A DNA stretch of 23,945 nt from Chloroflexota bacterium. Its GTDB lineage: Bacteria; Chloroflexota; Dehalococcoidia; Lucifugimonadales; UBA1127. Position numbers and translations under genes: made by a program. The stretch is taken from contig JAPPNT010000204.1 in NCBI GenBank assembly GCA_028873745.1, positions 1-23,945 on the forward strand, read 5' to 3'. Below the pieces are notes generated by a model that did no database searches, was not told the origin of the DNA, and saw only the letters and a list, made by a program, of their open reading frames with translations. Positions 1 to 7,532 of this stretch are shown one piece after another (position 1 is the stretch's first letter; each line of letters begins with the position of its first letter).

Positions 1-783
1 GGACTGGATTATCAGGGTATTGACCTGCTGGCTGGCGGCATACCATGTCCTCCCTTCTCCATTGCTGGAAAGCAGCTTGGCCGGGATGACGAGCGGGATC
101 TCTTCCCCACAGTGCTGCGGCTTACTGAGGAGATTCGCCCCCAAGCCATCATGATTGAGAATGTCCGGGGCCTGCTGGACAGTCGTTTTGAGGCCTACCG
201 TTCAGAGATCCTAGGGCGGCTAAGTTACCTGGGCTACGAAGCTGAGTGGAAAATCCTGAATGCCAGAGACTTCGGGGTGCCTCAACTCAGGCCCAGGGCC
301 TTGCTGGTTGGGTTGCGAAAACATCTTGAAGAACAATTCCAATGGCCAAAACCGCTGTTGGAACCCCCACAGACCGTGGGCGAGGTATTGTTTGACCTCA
401 TGGCAAGCTGCGGGTGGGAAGGAGCGGAGGGCTGGAAGAGAAAGGCCGCTCATATTGCCCCAACACTTGTAGGCGGATCACACCGGCATGGCGGGCCGGA
501 TCTCGGCCCCGTCCGAGCCCGGCGGGCTTGGGAAAAGCTTGGTGTCGATGGCATGGGTCTCGCAGATGAACCTCCGCCCCTTAATTTCCAGGGGATGCCA
601 CGGCTCACTTTGCCCATGGTAGCGCGGTTGCAGGGGTTTCCAGACGATTGGGAGTTTCTTGGTTCCAAGACAAAAGCATACCGGCAAATTGGCAATGCTT
701 TCCCGCCACCCGTGGCTGAGGCGGTTGGGCGTCAATTACTGATGGCGCTGGGAGCGCTGCGTCCTGCAATGTTTGAATCATGA
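1..783 (+). CDS. DNA (cytosine-5)-methyltransferase, 5' truncated by window
   Basis: This is the modification enzyme of a type II restriction-modification system; it transfers a methyl group from SAM to C5 of cytosine. The frame is open from base 1 and 260 residues are visible. The SAM-binding N-terminus (motif I) lies outside the window. Visible C5-MTase motifs are PCPPFS (motif IV with the catalytic Cys, visible residues 15-20), ENVRGL (motif VI, 53-58), QLRPR (motif VIII, 95-99), a short variable target-recognition segment, then GFPDDW and GNAFPPPVA (motifs IX-X, from about 231). The TGA stop overlaps the ATG of the restriction gene (ATGA), so translation is probably coupled. The neighbouring NgoMIV-type nuclease suggests it methylates GCCGGC; that specificity is inferred from the partner, not from this sequence. 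GC is lower than in the rest of the window, which suggests transfer. Confidence 0.95.
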   Translation, partial: GLDYQGIDLLAGGIPCPPFSIAGKQLGRDDERDLFPTVLRLTEEIRPQAIMIENVRGLLDSRFEAYRSEILGRLSYLGYEAEWKILNARDFGVPQLRPRALLVGLRKHLEEQFQWPKPLLEPPQTVGEVLFDLMASCGWEGAEGWKRKAAHIAPTLVGGSHRHGGPDLGPVRARRAWEKLGVDGMGLADEPPPLNFQGMPRLTLPMVARLQGFPDDWEFLGSKTKAYRQIGNAFPPPVAEAVGRQLLMALGALRPAMFES

Positions 784-1649
784 CAGTGTCAGCTGCCATA
801 AGCCAAGCTCGTGTGGACTTTCATCAGGATGTCCTAGCCCGCGTACTACGGGTCACTGGCGAAGGAACCCCCAATAACGCCGATAAAGACAGTTCTTTGA
901 GCGTGGCCATAGCAGCAAGTGTGCTCAGCGCTATTGGAACTGCGGAGCAGGGGGTAATGTCCGGCCAGTCTCTCGGTTCCTCATTTGAGCAATGCTGTGA
1001 GCGTTTCCTAAACGCAACTTTCCCAAAACTCCACAACATTCGGCCAGGGGACTGGGTAATTGACAGATCAGGCCCATCCCATCGCGCTGGCGCCAAGGGA
1101 ATTGCCCGGTTCGAGCAGTATGGTCACCTCATTGCACTGAAAACTGCTGCAGAGACAAGTTCAGAGTTGGCCGCCGCTCTAGGGACCGACTACATCATTA
1201 AACCCGACATCATGGTATACCGTTCTCCGGTCGATGACCTTGTCCTGAACGCCGGCCAACCAGTAGTGGACGCCCAAGCGGCAACATTGACAAGCCTTAG
1301 GGGCGCCAATCAGGAAGACGCATTGCTCCATGCAAGCGTATCCTGCAAATGGACCATCCGAAGCGACCGCTCTCAGAACTCTCGGGCGGAGGCCCTTAAC
1401 CTAATCAGAAACAGGAAGGGGCATGTCCCTCACATCGTAGCAGTCACTGCGGAGCCATTGCCGAGCCGGATTGCCTCCATTGCCTTGGGTACAGGCGATC
1501 TCGACTGCGTATATCACTTTGCTCTCTACGAGCTTCAACACGCAGTTGCCCTCTTTGGAAACGACGATTCCAAAGAGATTCTCAATACGATGATTAACGG
1601 CAAGCGTTTGAAAGATATTTCAGACCTTCCCTTGGACTTGGCAATCTGA
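780..1649 (+). CDS. NgoMIV-type type II restriction endonuclease
   Basis: This 289-residue protein is predicted to be the restriction partner of the upstream methyltransferase. It matches the NgoMIV/Cfr10I fold group by length (NgoMIV is about 286 aa) and by active-site layout: E70, P142-D143, S188-C-K190 and E204. The spacings are PD-x46-K and K-x13-E, the pattern published for NgoMIV. Immediately after the catalytic Lys comes RSDR (194-197), which in NgoMIV reads the CCGG core. The predicted cut site is therefore G/CCGGC. The ATG at 780 overlaps the methyltransferase stop, and the TGA shares one base with the Vsr start. Codon use and GC are like the flanking cassette genes and unlike the chromosome. 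Family assignment rests on recalled motif geometry; the exact specificity is inference. Confidence 0.87.
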   Translation: MTVSAAISQARVDFHQDVLARVLRVTGEGTPNNADKDSSLSVAIAASVLSAIGTAEQGVMSGQSLGSSFEQCCERFLNATFPKLHNIRPGDWVIDRSGPSHRAGAKGIARFEQYGHLIALKTAAETSSELAAALGTDYIIKPDIMVYRSPVDDLVLNAGQPVVDAQAATLTSLRGANQEDALLHASVSCKWTIRSDRSQNSRAEALNLIRNRKGHVPHIVAVTAEPLPSRIASIALGTGDLDCVYHFALYELQHAVALFGNDDSKEILNTMINGKRLKDISDLPLDLAI

Positions 1650-2062
1650 TGGACACAATCACACCAGACCGCAGAAGTGAAAATATGCGCCGCATCAGGG
1701 CGACAGGCACTTCACCTGAACTGGCCGTGCGGCGGTTGGTGCATGGGATGGGCTATCGGTACAGGCTGCATCCCAAGCATTTACCAGGAAAGCCGGATAT
1801 GGTGTTCCCCTCAAGAAAGAAGGTGATTTTCGTACATGGCTGCTTTTGGCACCAGCATCGTTCTGCTGATTGCCGGATTGCACGGACACCTAAGTCCAAC
1901 GTTGACTATTGGACGGCCAAACTGGCCCGGAACAGACAGCGGGATGAGATTCACGTTGCCGAACTCCGCCAACTCGGCTGGGAGTCTAAAGCTGTTTGGG
2001 AGTGCGAGATCCGCTTGGATGTGGGTAGGGTCCGGGACTCTTTGCGCAGATTTCTCAATTAG
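1649..2062 (+). CDS. vsr: Very short patch repair (Vsr) mismatch endonuclease
   Basis: Vsr nicks next to the T of T:G mismatches created when 5-methylcytosine deaminates, protecting genomes that carry a C5 methyltransferase. The 137-residue product has the usual Vsr length. It begins with the typical DRRSENMRRI region, followed by GKPDMVF (catalytic Asp), FVHGCFWHQH (catalytic His and zinc ligands), and the family C-terminus GWESKAVWECE. Its ATG overlaps the stop of the restriction gene by one base (TGATG), so the three cassette genes form one translationally chained operon. The substrate is expected to be the deaminated methylation site of the upstream enzyme. No cassette gene follows; the next gene is on the other strand. 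Confidence 0.95.
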   Translation: MDTITPDRRSENMRRIRATGTSPELAVRRLVHGMGYRYRLHPKHLPGKPDMVFPSRKKVIFVHGCFWHQHRSADCRIARTPKSNVDYWTAKLARNRQRDEIHVAELRQLGWESKAVWECEIRLDVGRVRDSLRRFLN

Positions 2063-2146
2063 CTAGCCCTTGGATGTCGTTAAGCTCCCCGAAGGAAATG
2101 CGTGAAGAGTCCGGACAGGGTTTGCTCGTACCAGAAAACCGGCCCC

Positions 2147-3022
2147 CTACCCCCCCAGCCCGTCGATGAACGCCCGCAGCCGCTCGACGTAGGCGCGCCC
2201 GCCGACAGCCGAGACGTCGTCGTGGTTCGCGCCCTCGACGACGTAGAACGCCTTGGGCTCCCCCGCCGCGTCGAAGAGGGCGCGGCCGGCCTCGATCGGC
2301 ACCGTGTCGTCGGCGTCGCCATGCACCACGAGCACCGGCGCGTCCAGCCCCCCGAGCTTGCTCCCGGTGTCGTACCGCGCCGCGATGATGCGGTGGACCA
2401 CCCACGCAGGCAGCCACGGGCGCACCACCTCCGACATGTACTCGATGGACGGGAAGCCGGACTCCAGGATGAGCCCGTAGGGCCGGTGCCGCGTGGCAAG
2501 CTCCGTCGCGATGGCCACGCCCAGCGAGCGCCCCAGGTAGACGATGCGCGCCGGGTCCACGTCCTCGCGGGAGTGCAGATAGCGCAGCGCCGCGTCGGAG
2601 TCGCGGTACAGCCCCTCCTCCGACGGCGTGCCCGCGCTCTTCCCGTAGCCGCGGTAGTCGAAGATAAGGATGTTGACGCCCAGCTCCCGGTGGAACAGAG
2701 CGATGTCCGGCAGCCGATGGCCGATGTTGCCGCCGTTGCCGTGATGCCACAGCAGTGTGACGTCTCCCTCGCCCGGCACGAACCACCCGTGCAGCCGCCG
2801 CCCGTCCGACGCCTCGAAGTGGACGTCCTCGTACGCGATGCCGTAGTTCTCCGGCGAGCCGATGATCTCGCTCGTGGGGAAATACAGGAAGTGCTGGTCC
2901 AACATCCCGGACGCTCCTGACCAGAAGCCCAGTGCGATGATGAGAGCGACGGCAAGGCCGAAGCCCGCAATCGCCCGGCATACATTCAGCGTCCCACGGC
3001 CCGCGCCGTCGTGTCCAGCCAC
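2147..3022 (-). CDS. Membrane-anchored alpha/beta hydrolase (Bem46/ABHD13-like)
   Basis: This is a 291-residue serine hydrolase. A hydrophobic segment at about residues 17-35 without a clear cleavage site suggests an N-terminal membrane anchor. The alpha/beta-hydrolase core shows HHGNGGN (oxyanion region, from 93), YRGYGKS (123-129), the nucleophile elbow GRSLG with S166, a probable acid in HGDADDTVP (D238) and the catalytic H267 in ANHDD. Substrate is unknown; Bem46-like enzymes are mostly uncharacterised. The GTG start at 3022 lies 7 bases after the stop of the helicase gene on the same strand, so the two are likely co-transcribed. A later start would remove part of the basic N-terminus but keep the anchor. 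Confidence 0.85.
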   Translation of the reverse strand: MAGHDGAGRGTLNVCRAIAGFGLAVALIIALGFWSGASGMLDQHFLYFPTSEIIGSPENYGIAYEDVHFEASDGRRLHGWFVPGEGDVTLLWHHGNGGNIGHRLPDIALFHRELGVNILIFDYRGYGKSAGTPSEEGLYRDSDAALRYLHSREDVDPARIVYLGRSLGVAIATELATRHRPYGLILESGFPSIEYMSEVVRPWLPAWVVHRIIAARYDTGSKLGGLDAPVLVVHGDADDTVPIEAGRALFDAAGEPKAFYVVEGANHDDVSAVGGRAYVERLRAFIDGLGG

Positions 3023-3029
3023 GGCCGTC

Positions 3030-5321
3030 TCACCGGCGCAGGTTCAGCAGCCCCCGCAGCAGCTCCGCCGCGACGGCCTTGTCCAGCGGGAAGTTGTTGT
3101 TGCCGCACTTGGGCGACTGCACGCAGGCGGGGCAGCCCTCGCCGCACGGGCACTCCTCGACGGCCTGCAGCGTCGTGCGCCACAGCGCCTCGATGGCCTC
3201 GTACCCCCGCTCGGCGATGCCGATGCCGCCGGGATAGCCGTCGTAGATGAAGACCGTCGGCTGCCCCGTGTCCGAGTGCATGGGCGTCGAGACGCCGCCG
3301 ATGTCGGCCCGGTCGCACAGCGCGAACAGCGGCAGCACGCCGATGGCCGCGTGCTCGGCGGCGTGCAGCCCGCCCGCCAGGTCCCGCTTGCCCTCGAGGA
3401 TGTCCTCGACGGTCACCGGCGGCGCCTCGAACCAGAGCGCCATCGTGCGGAAGCGGTGCGCCGGCAGGTCGAGGAGCTCGTCGCCGAGGTTCGCCTCCGT
3501 GTAGTGCGCCAGCTTGCGGTAGGCCACCACCTGCCGCGTCACCTCCACCTCGCCCAGGCACACGCGCACGTCCACGGAGACAGTGCGGCGGCGGTAGGTG
3601 TCCAGCACGCGGATGTCTGTGACGTCACGCGACTGCGTGTAGTACGGCTCCTTGGCCGGCGAGACGACGGCCGTCTCCGCCGCGAGGTTGAGATCGGACA
3701 CCAAATACGGCTCGCCCTGGTGCAGGTACACCGCGCCCGCGTGCAGCGACGCGTACGCCGCCGACGCCTCGACGCCCGACTCCAGCAGCGCGCCCGTGCC
3801 CCCGTCGACGACGGTGAAGCTGCGGTCCGACGTCGAGCGCAGATGGACGTCCTGCGCCGGGTAGTCGACGGTCGGGTCCAGGTGCCACCGGCCCCGCGAC
3901 GCCCGCAGGTGGCCCGACTCCGCCAGCTCCTCCAGCCGCGACGGCAGCTCCTCGCCGAAGTACGCCCGGTCGCCGAGGGTCAGGGGGAACTCGTGGGCGG
4001 CGCAGAGCAGGTGCGGGGCCAGCACGTACGGGTTCTCCGGTGCAATGAGCGCGTGCTCCATCGGCCGCCCGTGGAAGAACTCCGGGTGGCGCATCAGGTA
4101 CTGGTCAAGCGGGTCGTCTCGCGCGACGAGCACCGCCAGCGACGCCTCGCCCCGACGCCCGCCGCGGCCCGCCTGCTGCCACGCGCTCGCGACGCTGCCC
4201 GGGTAGCCGGTCAGCACCGTCGCGTCCAGCCCGCCGATGTCCATGCCGAGCTCCAGCGCATTGGTCGCCGCCACGCCCAGCAGCTTGCCGTCGCGCAGCC
4301 CCCCTTCGATGCGGCGGCGGTCCTCGGCCATGTAGTGGGCGCGGTAAGACGCCAGCCGTCCGGCCAGCGCCGGCTCCTTTTCGGCTGCCATGTCGCGAGC
4401 GGCGCTGTAGACCAGCTCCGCCGTGCGTCGCGTCCGCACGAAGGTGATCGTGCGTACTCCCGCCCGCGCCGTCTCCGCCAGCAGCCGCGCCGACTCCCCG
4501 TACGCCTTCTCCCGCACGCCCAACTCGGCGTCGCGCAGGGGCGGGTTCCAGAAGAGAAACCGCTTCTCGCCAAGAGGGGCGCCGCTGTTGGTGACGGCGG
4601 TAAACGGCTCGCCGGTGAGGTTCTCCGCCAGCTCCGCCGAGTTGCCGATGGTGGCCGAGCAGAGAATGAAGCGCGGCTCCGCGCCGTAGCGGGCGCAGAC
4701 GCGCCGCAGCCGTCGCAGCAGCAGCGAGACATGCGAGCCGAAGACGCCCCGGTACGTGTGCGCCTCGTCGATGACGACGGTGCTCAGCCGCTGCAGGAAG
4801 GCCGCCCACACCTTGTGGTTGGGCAGGATGCCCGCGTGCAGCATGTCCGGATTGGTCAGCAGCACGTGCGCCGAGCGCCGTATGCCCGCCCGCTCGTCTG
4901 GCGGCGTGTCGCCGTCGTACACGGCCAGCACGGGCGACGGTCGCGAGGGGGCGAGTTCCCGCAGCGCGGTGAGCTGGTCCTGCGCGAGTGCCTTGGTGGG
5001 ATACAGAAACAGCGCTCGCGATGACCGGTCCTCCAGCCACTCGTGCAGCACGGGCGCCTGGAAGCACAGGCTCTTCCCGCTCGCCGCCGGCGTCGCCACG
5101 ACGACGTTCTCGCCGTCCATCGCCGCGTCGATGGCCTCGGCCTGGTGCGCGTACAGCGGCCAGCGGCCCAGCTCCCGCAGCCGCTCGACGAGCATGGGGT
5201 GGAGCGGCGACTCCGGCGTCTGCTCGACGGCGTCGCGGGCGGGCAGCGTGCGGTCGTCGACCACCTGCCCGTCGTACCACGGCTGCCCGCACACCCGGTC
5301 GAGAAACCGTTGGACGTCCAT
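3030..5321 (-). CDS. MrfA/YprA-like DEAH-box repair helicase with C-terminal four-cysteine domain (DUF1998/MZB)
   Basis: This 763-residue superfamily 2 ATPase resembles Bacillus MrfA (YprA), a 3'-5' helicase that repairs mitomycin-type adducts. Motifs seen are YAHQAEAI (Q-motif region, about 57-64), TPAASGKS (Walker A, 77-84), DEAH (185-188), SAT (222-224) and the motif VI region QQAGRGGR. The C-terminus has a dense cysteine cluster, CPCGEGCPACVQSPKCG, starting at residue 724, as expected for the MZB metal-binding domain of this family. The length is typical. The ATG at 5321 gives the expected N-terminus but has no Shine-Dalgarno; a -10-like TAGACT ends only 6 bases upstream, so the mRNA may be leaderless. 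The hydrolase gene follows 7 bases downstream. Function in crosslink repair is by family; the substrate here is inferred. Confidence 0.92.
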   Translation of the reverse strand: MDVQRFLDRVCGQPWYDGQVVDDRTLPARDAVEQTPESPLHPMLVERLRELGRWPLYAHQAEAIDAAMDGENVVVATPAASGKSLCFQAPVLHEWLEDRSSRALFLYPTKALAQDQLTALRELAPSRPSPVLAVYDGDTPPDERAGIRRSAHVLLTNPDMLHAGILPNHKVWAAFLQRLSTVVIDEAHTYRGVFGSHVSLLLRRLRRVCARYGAEPRFILCSATIGNSAELAENLTGEPFTAVTNSGAPLGEKRFLFWNPPLRDAELGVREKAYGESARLLAETARAGVRTITFVRTRRTAELVYSAARDMAAEKEPALAGRLASYRAHYMAEDRRRIEGGLRDGKLLGVAATNALELGMDIGGLDATVLTGYPGSVASAWQQAGRGGRRGEASLAVLVARDDPLDQYLMRHPEFFHGRPMEHALIAPENPYVLAPHLLCAAHEFPLTLGDRAYFGEELPSRLEELAESGHLRASRGRWHLDPTVDYPAQDVHLRSTSDRSFTVVDGGTGALLESGVEASAAYASLHAGAVYLHQGEPYLVSDLNLAAETAVVSPAKEPYYTQSRDVTDIRVLDTYRRRTVSVDVRVCLGEVEVTRQVVAYRKLAHYTEANLGDELLDLPAHRFRTMALWFEAPPVTVEDILEGKRDLAGGLHAAEHAAIGVLPLFALCDRADIGGVSTPMHSDTGQPTVFIYDGYPGGIGIAERGYEAIEALWRTTLQAVEECPCGEGCPACVQSPKCGNNNFPLDKAVAAELLRGLLNLRR

Positions 5322-5510
5322 GCAGGCAGTCTAGCACGGGGCGCGGCAGGGGGATTTTTTTGCACCCGTCGGCGTAGTACGATTGCTGGGGCGGTCCTGC
5401 GTGGCAGGATTTGGCCCGATGCTTGGCCAGGCCACCCGGCCTCGCCAACCGGTCCGGAGGCGCCCGAGAGGGCCAGGGGCGCCGACGTGATGTCAAGGGG
5501 ACGGTTGCAG
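5322..5510. other. Intergenic region between divergent helicase and secreted-protein genes
   Basis: The 189-base gap holds the helicase start region, a run of seven Ts at 5355-5361, a -10-like TACGAT (5378-5383, + strand) and a perfect hairpin TCCTGC-GTG-GCAGGA at 5395-5409. The rest is GC-rich and could be the 5' leader of the secreted-protein gene. No known riboswitch was recognised. Confidence 0.4.
5328..5333 (-). promoter_or_regulatory. Candidate -10 box of the helicase gene (leaderless arrangement)
   Basis: On the minus strand TAGACT is followed by six bases and then the ATG of the helicase gene. No purine-rich ribosome binding site lies between them or upstream. If the hexamer is used, transcription would begin at or beside the A of the ATG. 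No good -35 was found at 16-18 bases. Confidence 0.3.
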
Positions 5511-6065
5511 ATGCTTCGCATGCCAGGAAACACCATTGCGACAACCGCGCTGCTGCTGGCGGCATGCGCCCTGCTGCTCGGAATGCCGCCGTCGGCGGAG
5601 GCTCAGGGCTTAGGCAGCGACCCGCCGCCTGTCACCCCTAAGTTCGCCGACGGCTTCCGCACCAACCGCGACCTCCCGGAGAACGCCGAGGTCGGCTACG
5701 CCATCGGTGCGCCGGTGACGGCCACGCACGAGAATAGCCTCGCCATCACCTACTCCCTGACCGGTACTGACGCCGTCCACTTCTCTGTCGATAGCGCCAC
5801 GGGACAGTTGAGTCTAAAGGAAGGCATGAACCTGACGGTGGGGGACACCTTCATGGTCAACCTGTTTGCGACAGACTCGGCAGGAAAGTCCGGCTACATC
5901 ATTGTGGACATCGAGGTGGTCGAGGCCGTCTACGACCCCTACGACGCCAACCAGAACGGCGCAATCGAGCGCGACGAGGTCATCGCGGCTGTGCAGGACT
6001 ACTTCGCCGGGCGCATCACAAGGGACCAGGTCATCGCCCTCGTCCAGCAATACTTCGCCGGCTAG
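5511..6065 (+). CDS. Secreted protein with one cadherin-like domain and an EF-hand/dockerin-like C-terminal tail
   Basis: This 184-residue protein has a signal peptide (hydrophobic stretch at about 9-25, probable cleavage after AEA at 29-31; LAAC at 16-19 could alternatively be a lipobox). Residues about 45-138 form a cadherin-type repeat: LPENAEVG, TYSLTGTDAVHFSVD, TGQL, and FATDSAG near the end. Residues 145-156 are a textbook EF-hand calcium loop (D145, N147, N149, G150, I152, E156). The last 30 residues contain an internal duplication (D-x-VIA-x-VQ-x-YFAG at 155-167 and 172-184), like half of a dockerin pair. The start at 5511 is preceded by AAGGGGA with 9-base spacing; an upstream ATG at 5490 is possible. 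A role in calcium-dependent adhesion or surface assembly is inferred only. Confidence 0.75.
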   Translation: MLRMPGNTIATTALLLAACALLLGMPPSAEAQGLGSDPPPVTPKFADGFRTNRDLPENAEVGYAIGAPVTATHENSLAITYSLTGTDAVHFSVDSATGQLSLKEGMNLTVGDTFMVNLFATDSAGKSGYIIVDIEVVEAVYDPYDANQNGAIERDEVIAAVQDYFAGRITRDQVIALVQQYFAG

Positions 6066-6102
6066 TCCTCCGGCAGCGGGATTTGGGGGCAAGGCGTTGC
6101 GG

Positions 6103-6178
6103 TGGCGTCCCGGGTGGGAATCGAACCCACGACCATCTGCTTAGAAGGCAGCCGCTCTATCCTCTGAGCTACCGGGAC
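6103..6178 (-). tRNA. tRNA-Arg (anticodon UCU)
   Basis: Read on the minus strand, a 76-base cloverleaf forms: acceptor GTCCCGG pairs with CCGGGAC, the D arm contains TAGCTC...GAGC, the anticodon loop is CTTCTAA (anticodon TCT), and the T arm is GTGGG-TTCGATT-CCCAC. The discriminator is G and CCA is encoded (6103-6105). The top of the anticodon stem has one G-A mismatch. It decodes AGA/AGG. Confidence 0.96.
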
Positions 6179-6255
6179 GCGGGACACCTTATGTAGCGAT
6201 GGTAGTCCTCGCCCAGCAACGCCGTCAAACGAGGCCGCACCCCCCGCTCCGATCA

Positions 6256-6370
6256 CCCTGAGCCTGTCGAAGGGCCTGGCAATTTCTCGTCTTACCGGCG
6301 AAAGCCGGTATCCAGTGGGGCAGTGCCGGGCGAGCGGTTAATTGGCCCATTCGCTCTGAGCCCGTCGAAG
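6256..6370. repeat. Cluster of three REP-like repeats
   Basis: Within the 200-base gap between tRNA-Arg and the protease gene: a type A repeat CCCTGAGCCTGTCGAAGGG (6256-6274), a type B repeat (6292-6315) forming hairpin ACCGGC-GAAA-GCCGGT with a GNRA tetraloop, and a degenerate type A copy (6350-6370). The same units recur in most larger gaps of this window. Confidence 0.8.
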
Positions 6371-6381
6371 CAGGCCAGCTC

Positions 6382-7494
6382 CTACCGCGGCATCTCGTCC
6401 AGCGTGACCAGCAGCTCGATGGGCTGCCCCTCGCGCAGGAACACGGCGAGCACCTCCTCGCCGACCTCCAGCTCCTCCCGCATCACCCGCTGCAGCGCCC
6501 GCAGCGAGACGATGTCGTGCCCGCCGATGTTGATGAGGATGTCGCCGCTCTCGATGCCCGCGTCCTGCGCCGGGCTGTTGGGCCACACGCGCCCGATGAG
6601 CACGCCCCGTCGGTCCTCCAGGTCCATCTGCAGCGCGATGGGCGCCGTGATGTCGGAGATGCCGACGCCCATCCACGGCCAGCGCACGCGCCCGTACTGC
6701 AGGATGGACTGCACCACCGGCACCACGGTGAAGCTGCTGACTGAGAAGCCCATCCCCTGCGCGCCGCGCACCACCGCCGTGTTGATGCCGATGACCTCGC
6801 CGTTCAGGTCGACCAGCGGCCCGCCGCTGTTGCCCTCGTTGATCGCCGCGTCCGTCTGGATCAGGTCCGTCAGCGACTGCTGCTGCGTCGTCAGCGACCG
6901 GTCGATGGCGCCGACGACGCCCAGCGTGACCGACGGCCCGCCCGGCAGCCCCAGCGCGTTCCCGATGGCGATAGCCCAGTCGCCCACCCGCACCGAGTCC
7001 GGCGGCGCGAAGGGCAGCGCGGGGAACGGCCCGTCGCCCTCGATCTGCAGCACCGCCAGGTCCGTGACGGGGTCAGTGCCGATGATGGTGGCGTCGAAAT
7101 GGCCGCCGTCGTCGGTGGTGACGACGATGCGGTTGGCCCCGTGGACGACGTGGAAGTTGGTGACCACGTAGCCGTCCGGGTGGATGATGGCGCCCGTGCC
7201 GTTGCCGGTCGCGCCGAAGCGCCGGAAGAGGAAGCTGCCCGTCTCAACGCGCGTGGTGATGTTGACGACGGATGGGCGCACCGCCTCCACGACCTCAGCG
7301 ACGGAGGGGAGCGTGGCCGCGATGGGCCGGGGCACGCGCATAGCCGGCTCGCCGACGACCGCACTCTCAGAAGCTGCAGCCTGTTCAGCGTTCGAGGGCG
7401 GCAATACCGGCGCGTCGCCGCCGCATGCGGCTGCCAGCGCGAGGAGCGCGGCTGTAGCAGCCAGGAAGGGCAGCCAGCGTACTGCTCGGTTCAC
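6382..7494 (-). CDS. HtrA/DegP-like trypsin-fold serine protease with PDZ domain, lipoprotein
   Basis: This is an extracytoplasmic quality-control protease of 370 residues. A signal peptide ends in lipobox LAAAC (C24), predicting a lipid anchor; a disordered linker follows to about residue 60. The catalytic triad is visible: H115 in TNFHVVHG, D145 in TDLAVL and S223 in GNSGGPL. A single PDZ domain occupies about residues 274-362 (MGVGIS...GVLIGRVWPNSPAQDAGI...GDILINIGG). The start is GTG at 7494, preceded by AGGGGG. The bL25 gene ends 38 bases upstream on the same strand, so it may be read from the bL25 promoter. Family membership is clear; the substrates are unknown. Confidence 0.94.
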   Translation of the reverse strand: MNRAVRWLPFLAATAALLALAAACGGDAPVLPPSNAEQAAASESAVVGEPAMRVPRPIAATLPSVAEVVEAVRPSVVNITTRVETGSFLFRRFGATGNGTGAIIHPDGYVVTNFHVVHGANRIVVTTDDGGHFDATIIGTDPVTDLAVLQIEGDGPFPALPFAPPDSVRVGDWAIAIGNALGLPGGPSVTLGVVGAIDRSLTTQQQSLTDLIQTDAAINEGNSGGPLVDLNGEVIGINTAVVRGAQGMGFSVSSFTVVPVVQSILQYGRVRWPWMGVGISDITAPIALQMDLEDRRGVLIGRVWPNSPAQDAGIESGDILINIGGHDIVSLRALQRVMREELEVGEEVLAVFLREGQPIELLVTLDEMPR

Positions 7495-7532
7495 GGGGCA
7501 CCCCCTGCCAACCGGCCGCGCAACAGGGGCGG

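Noticed and set aside
2862..5024. Long open frame (720 codons) on the plus strand opposite the helicase gene
   Set aside because: It is an Arg/Val/Ala-rich antisense shadow of a GC-rich gene, with no domain; the minus-strand protein has a full set of helicase motifs.
5384..5510. Riboswitch in the leader of the secreted cadherin protein
   Set aside because: Only short local hairpins are visible and none of the conserved cores I know could be fitted.
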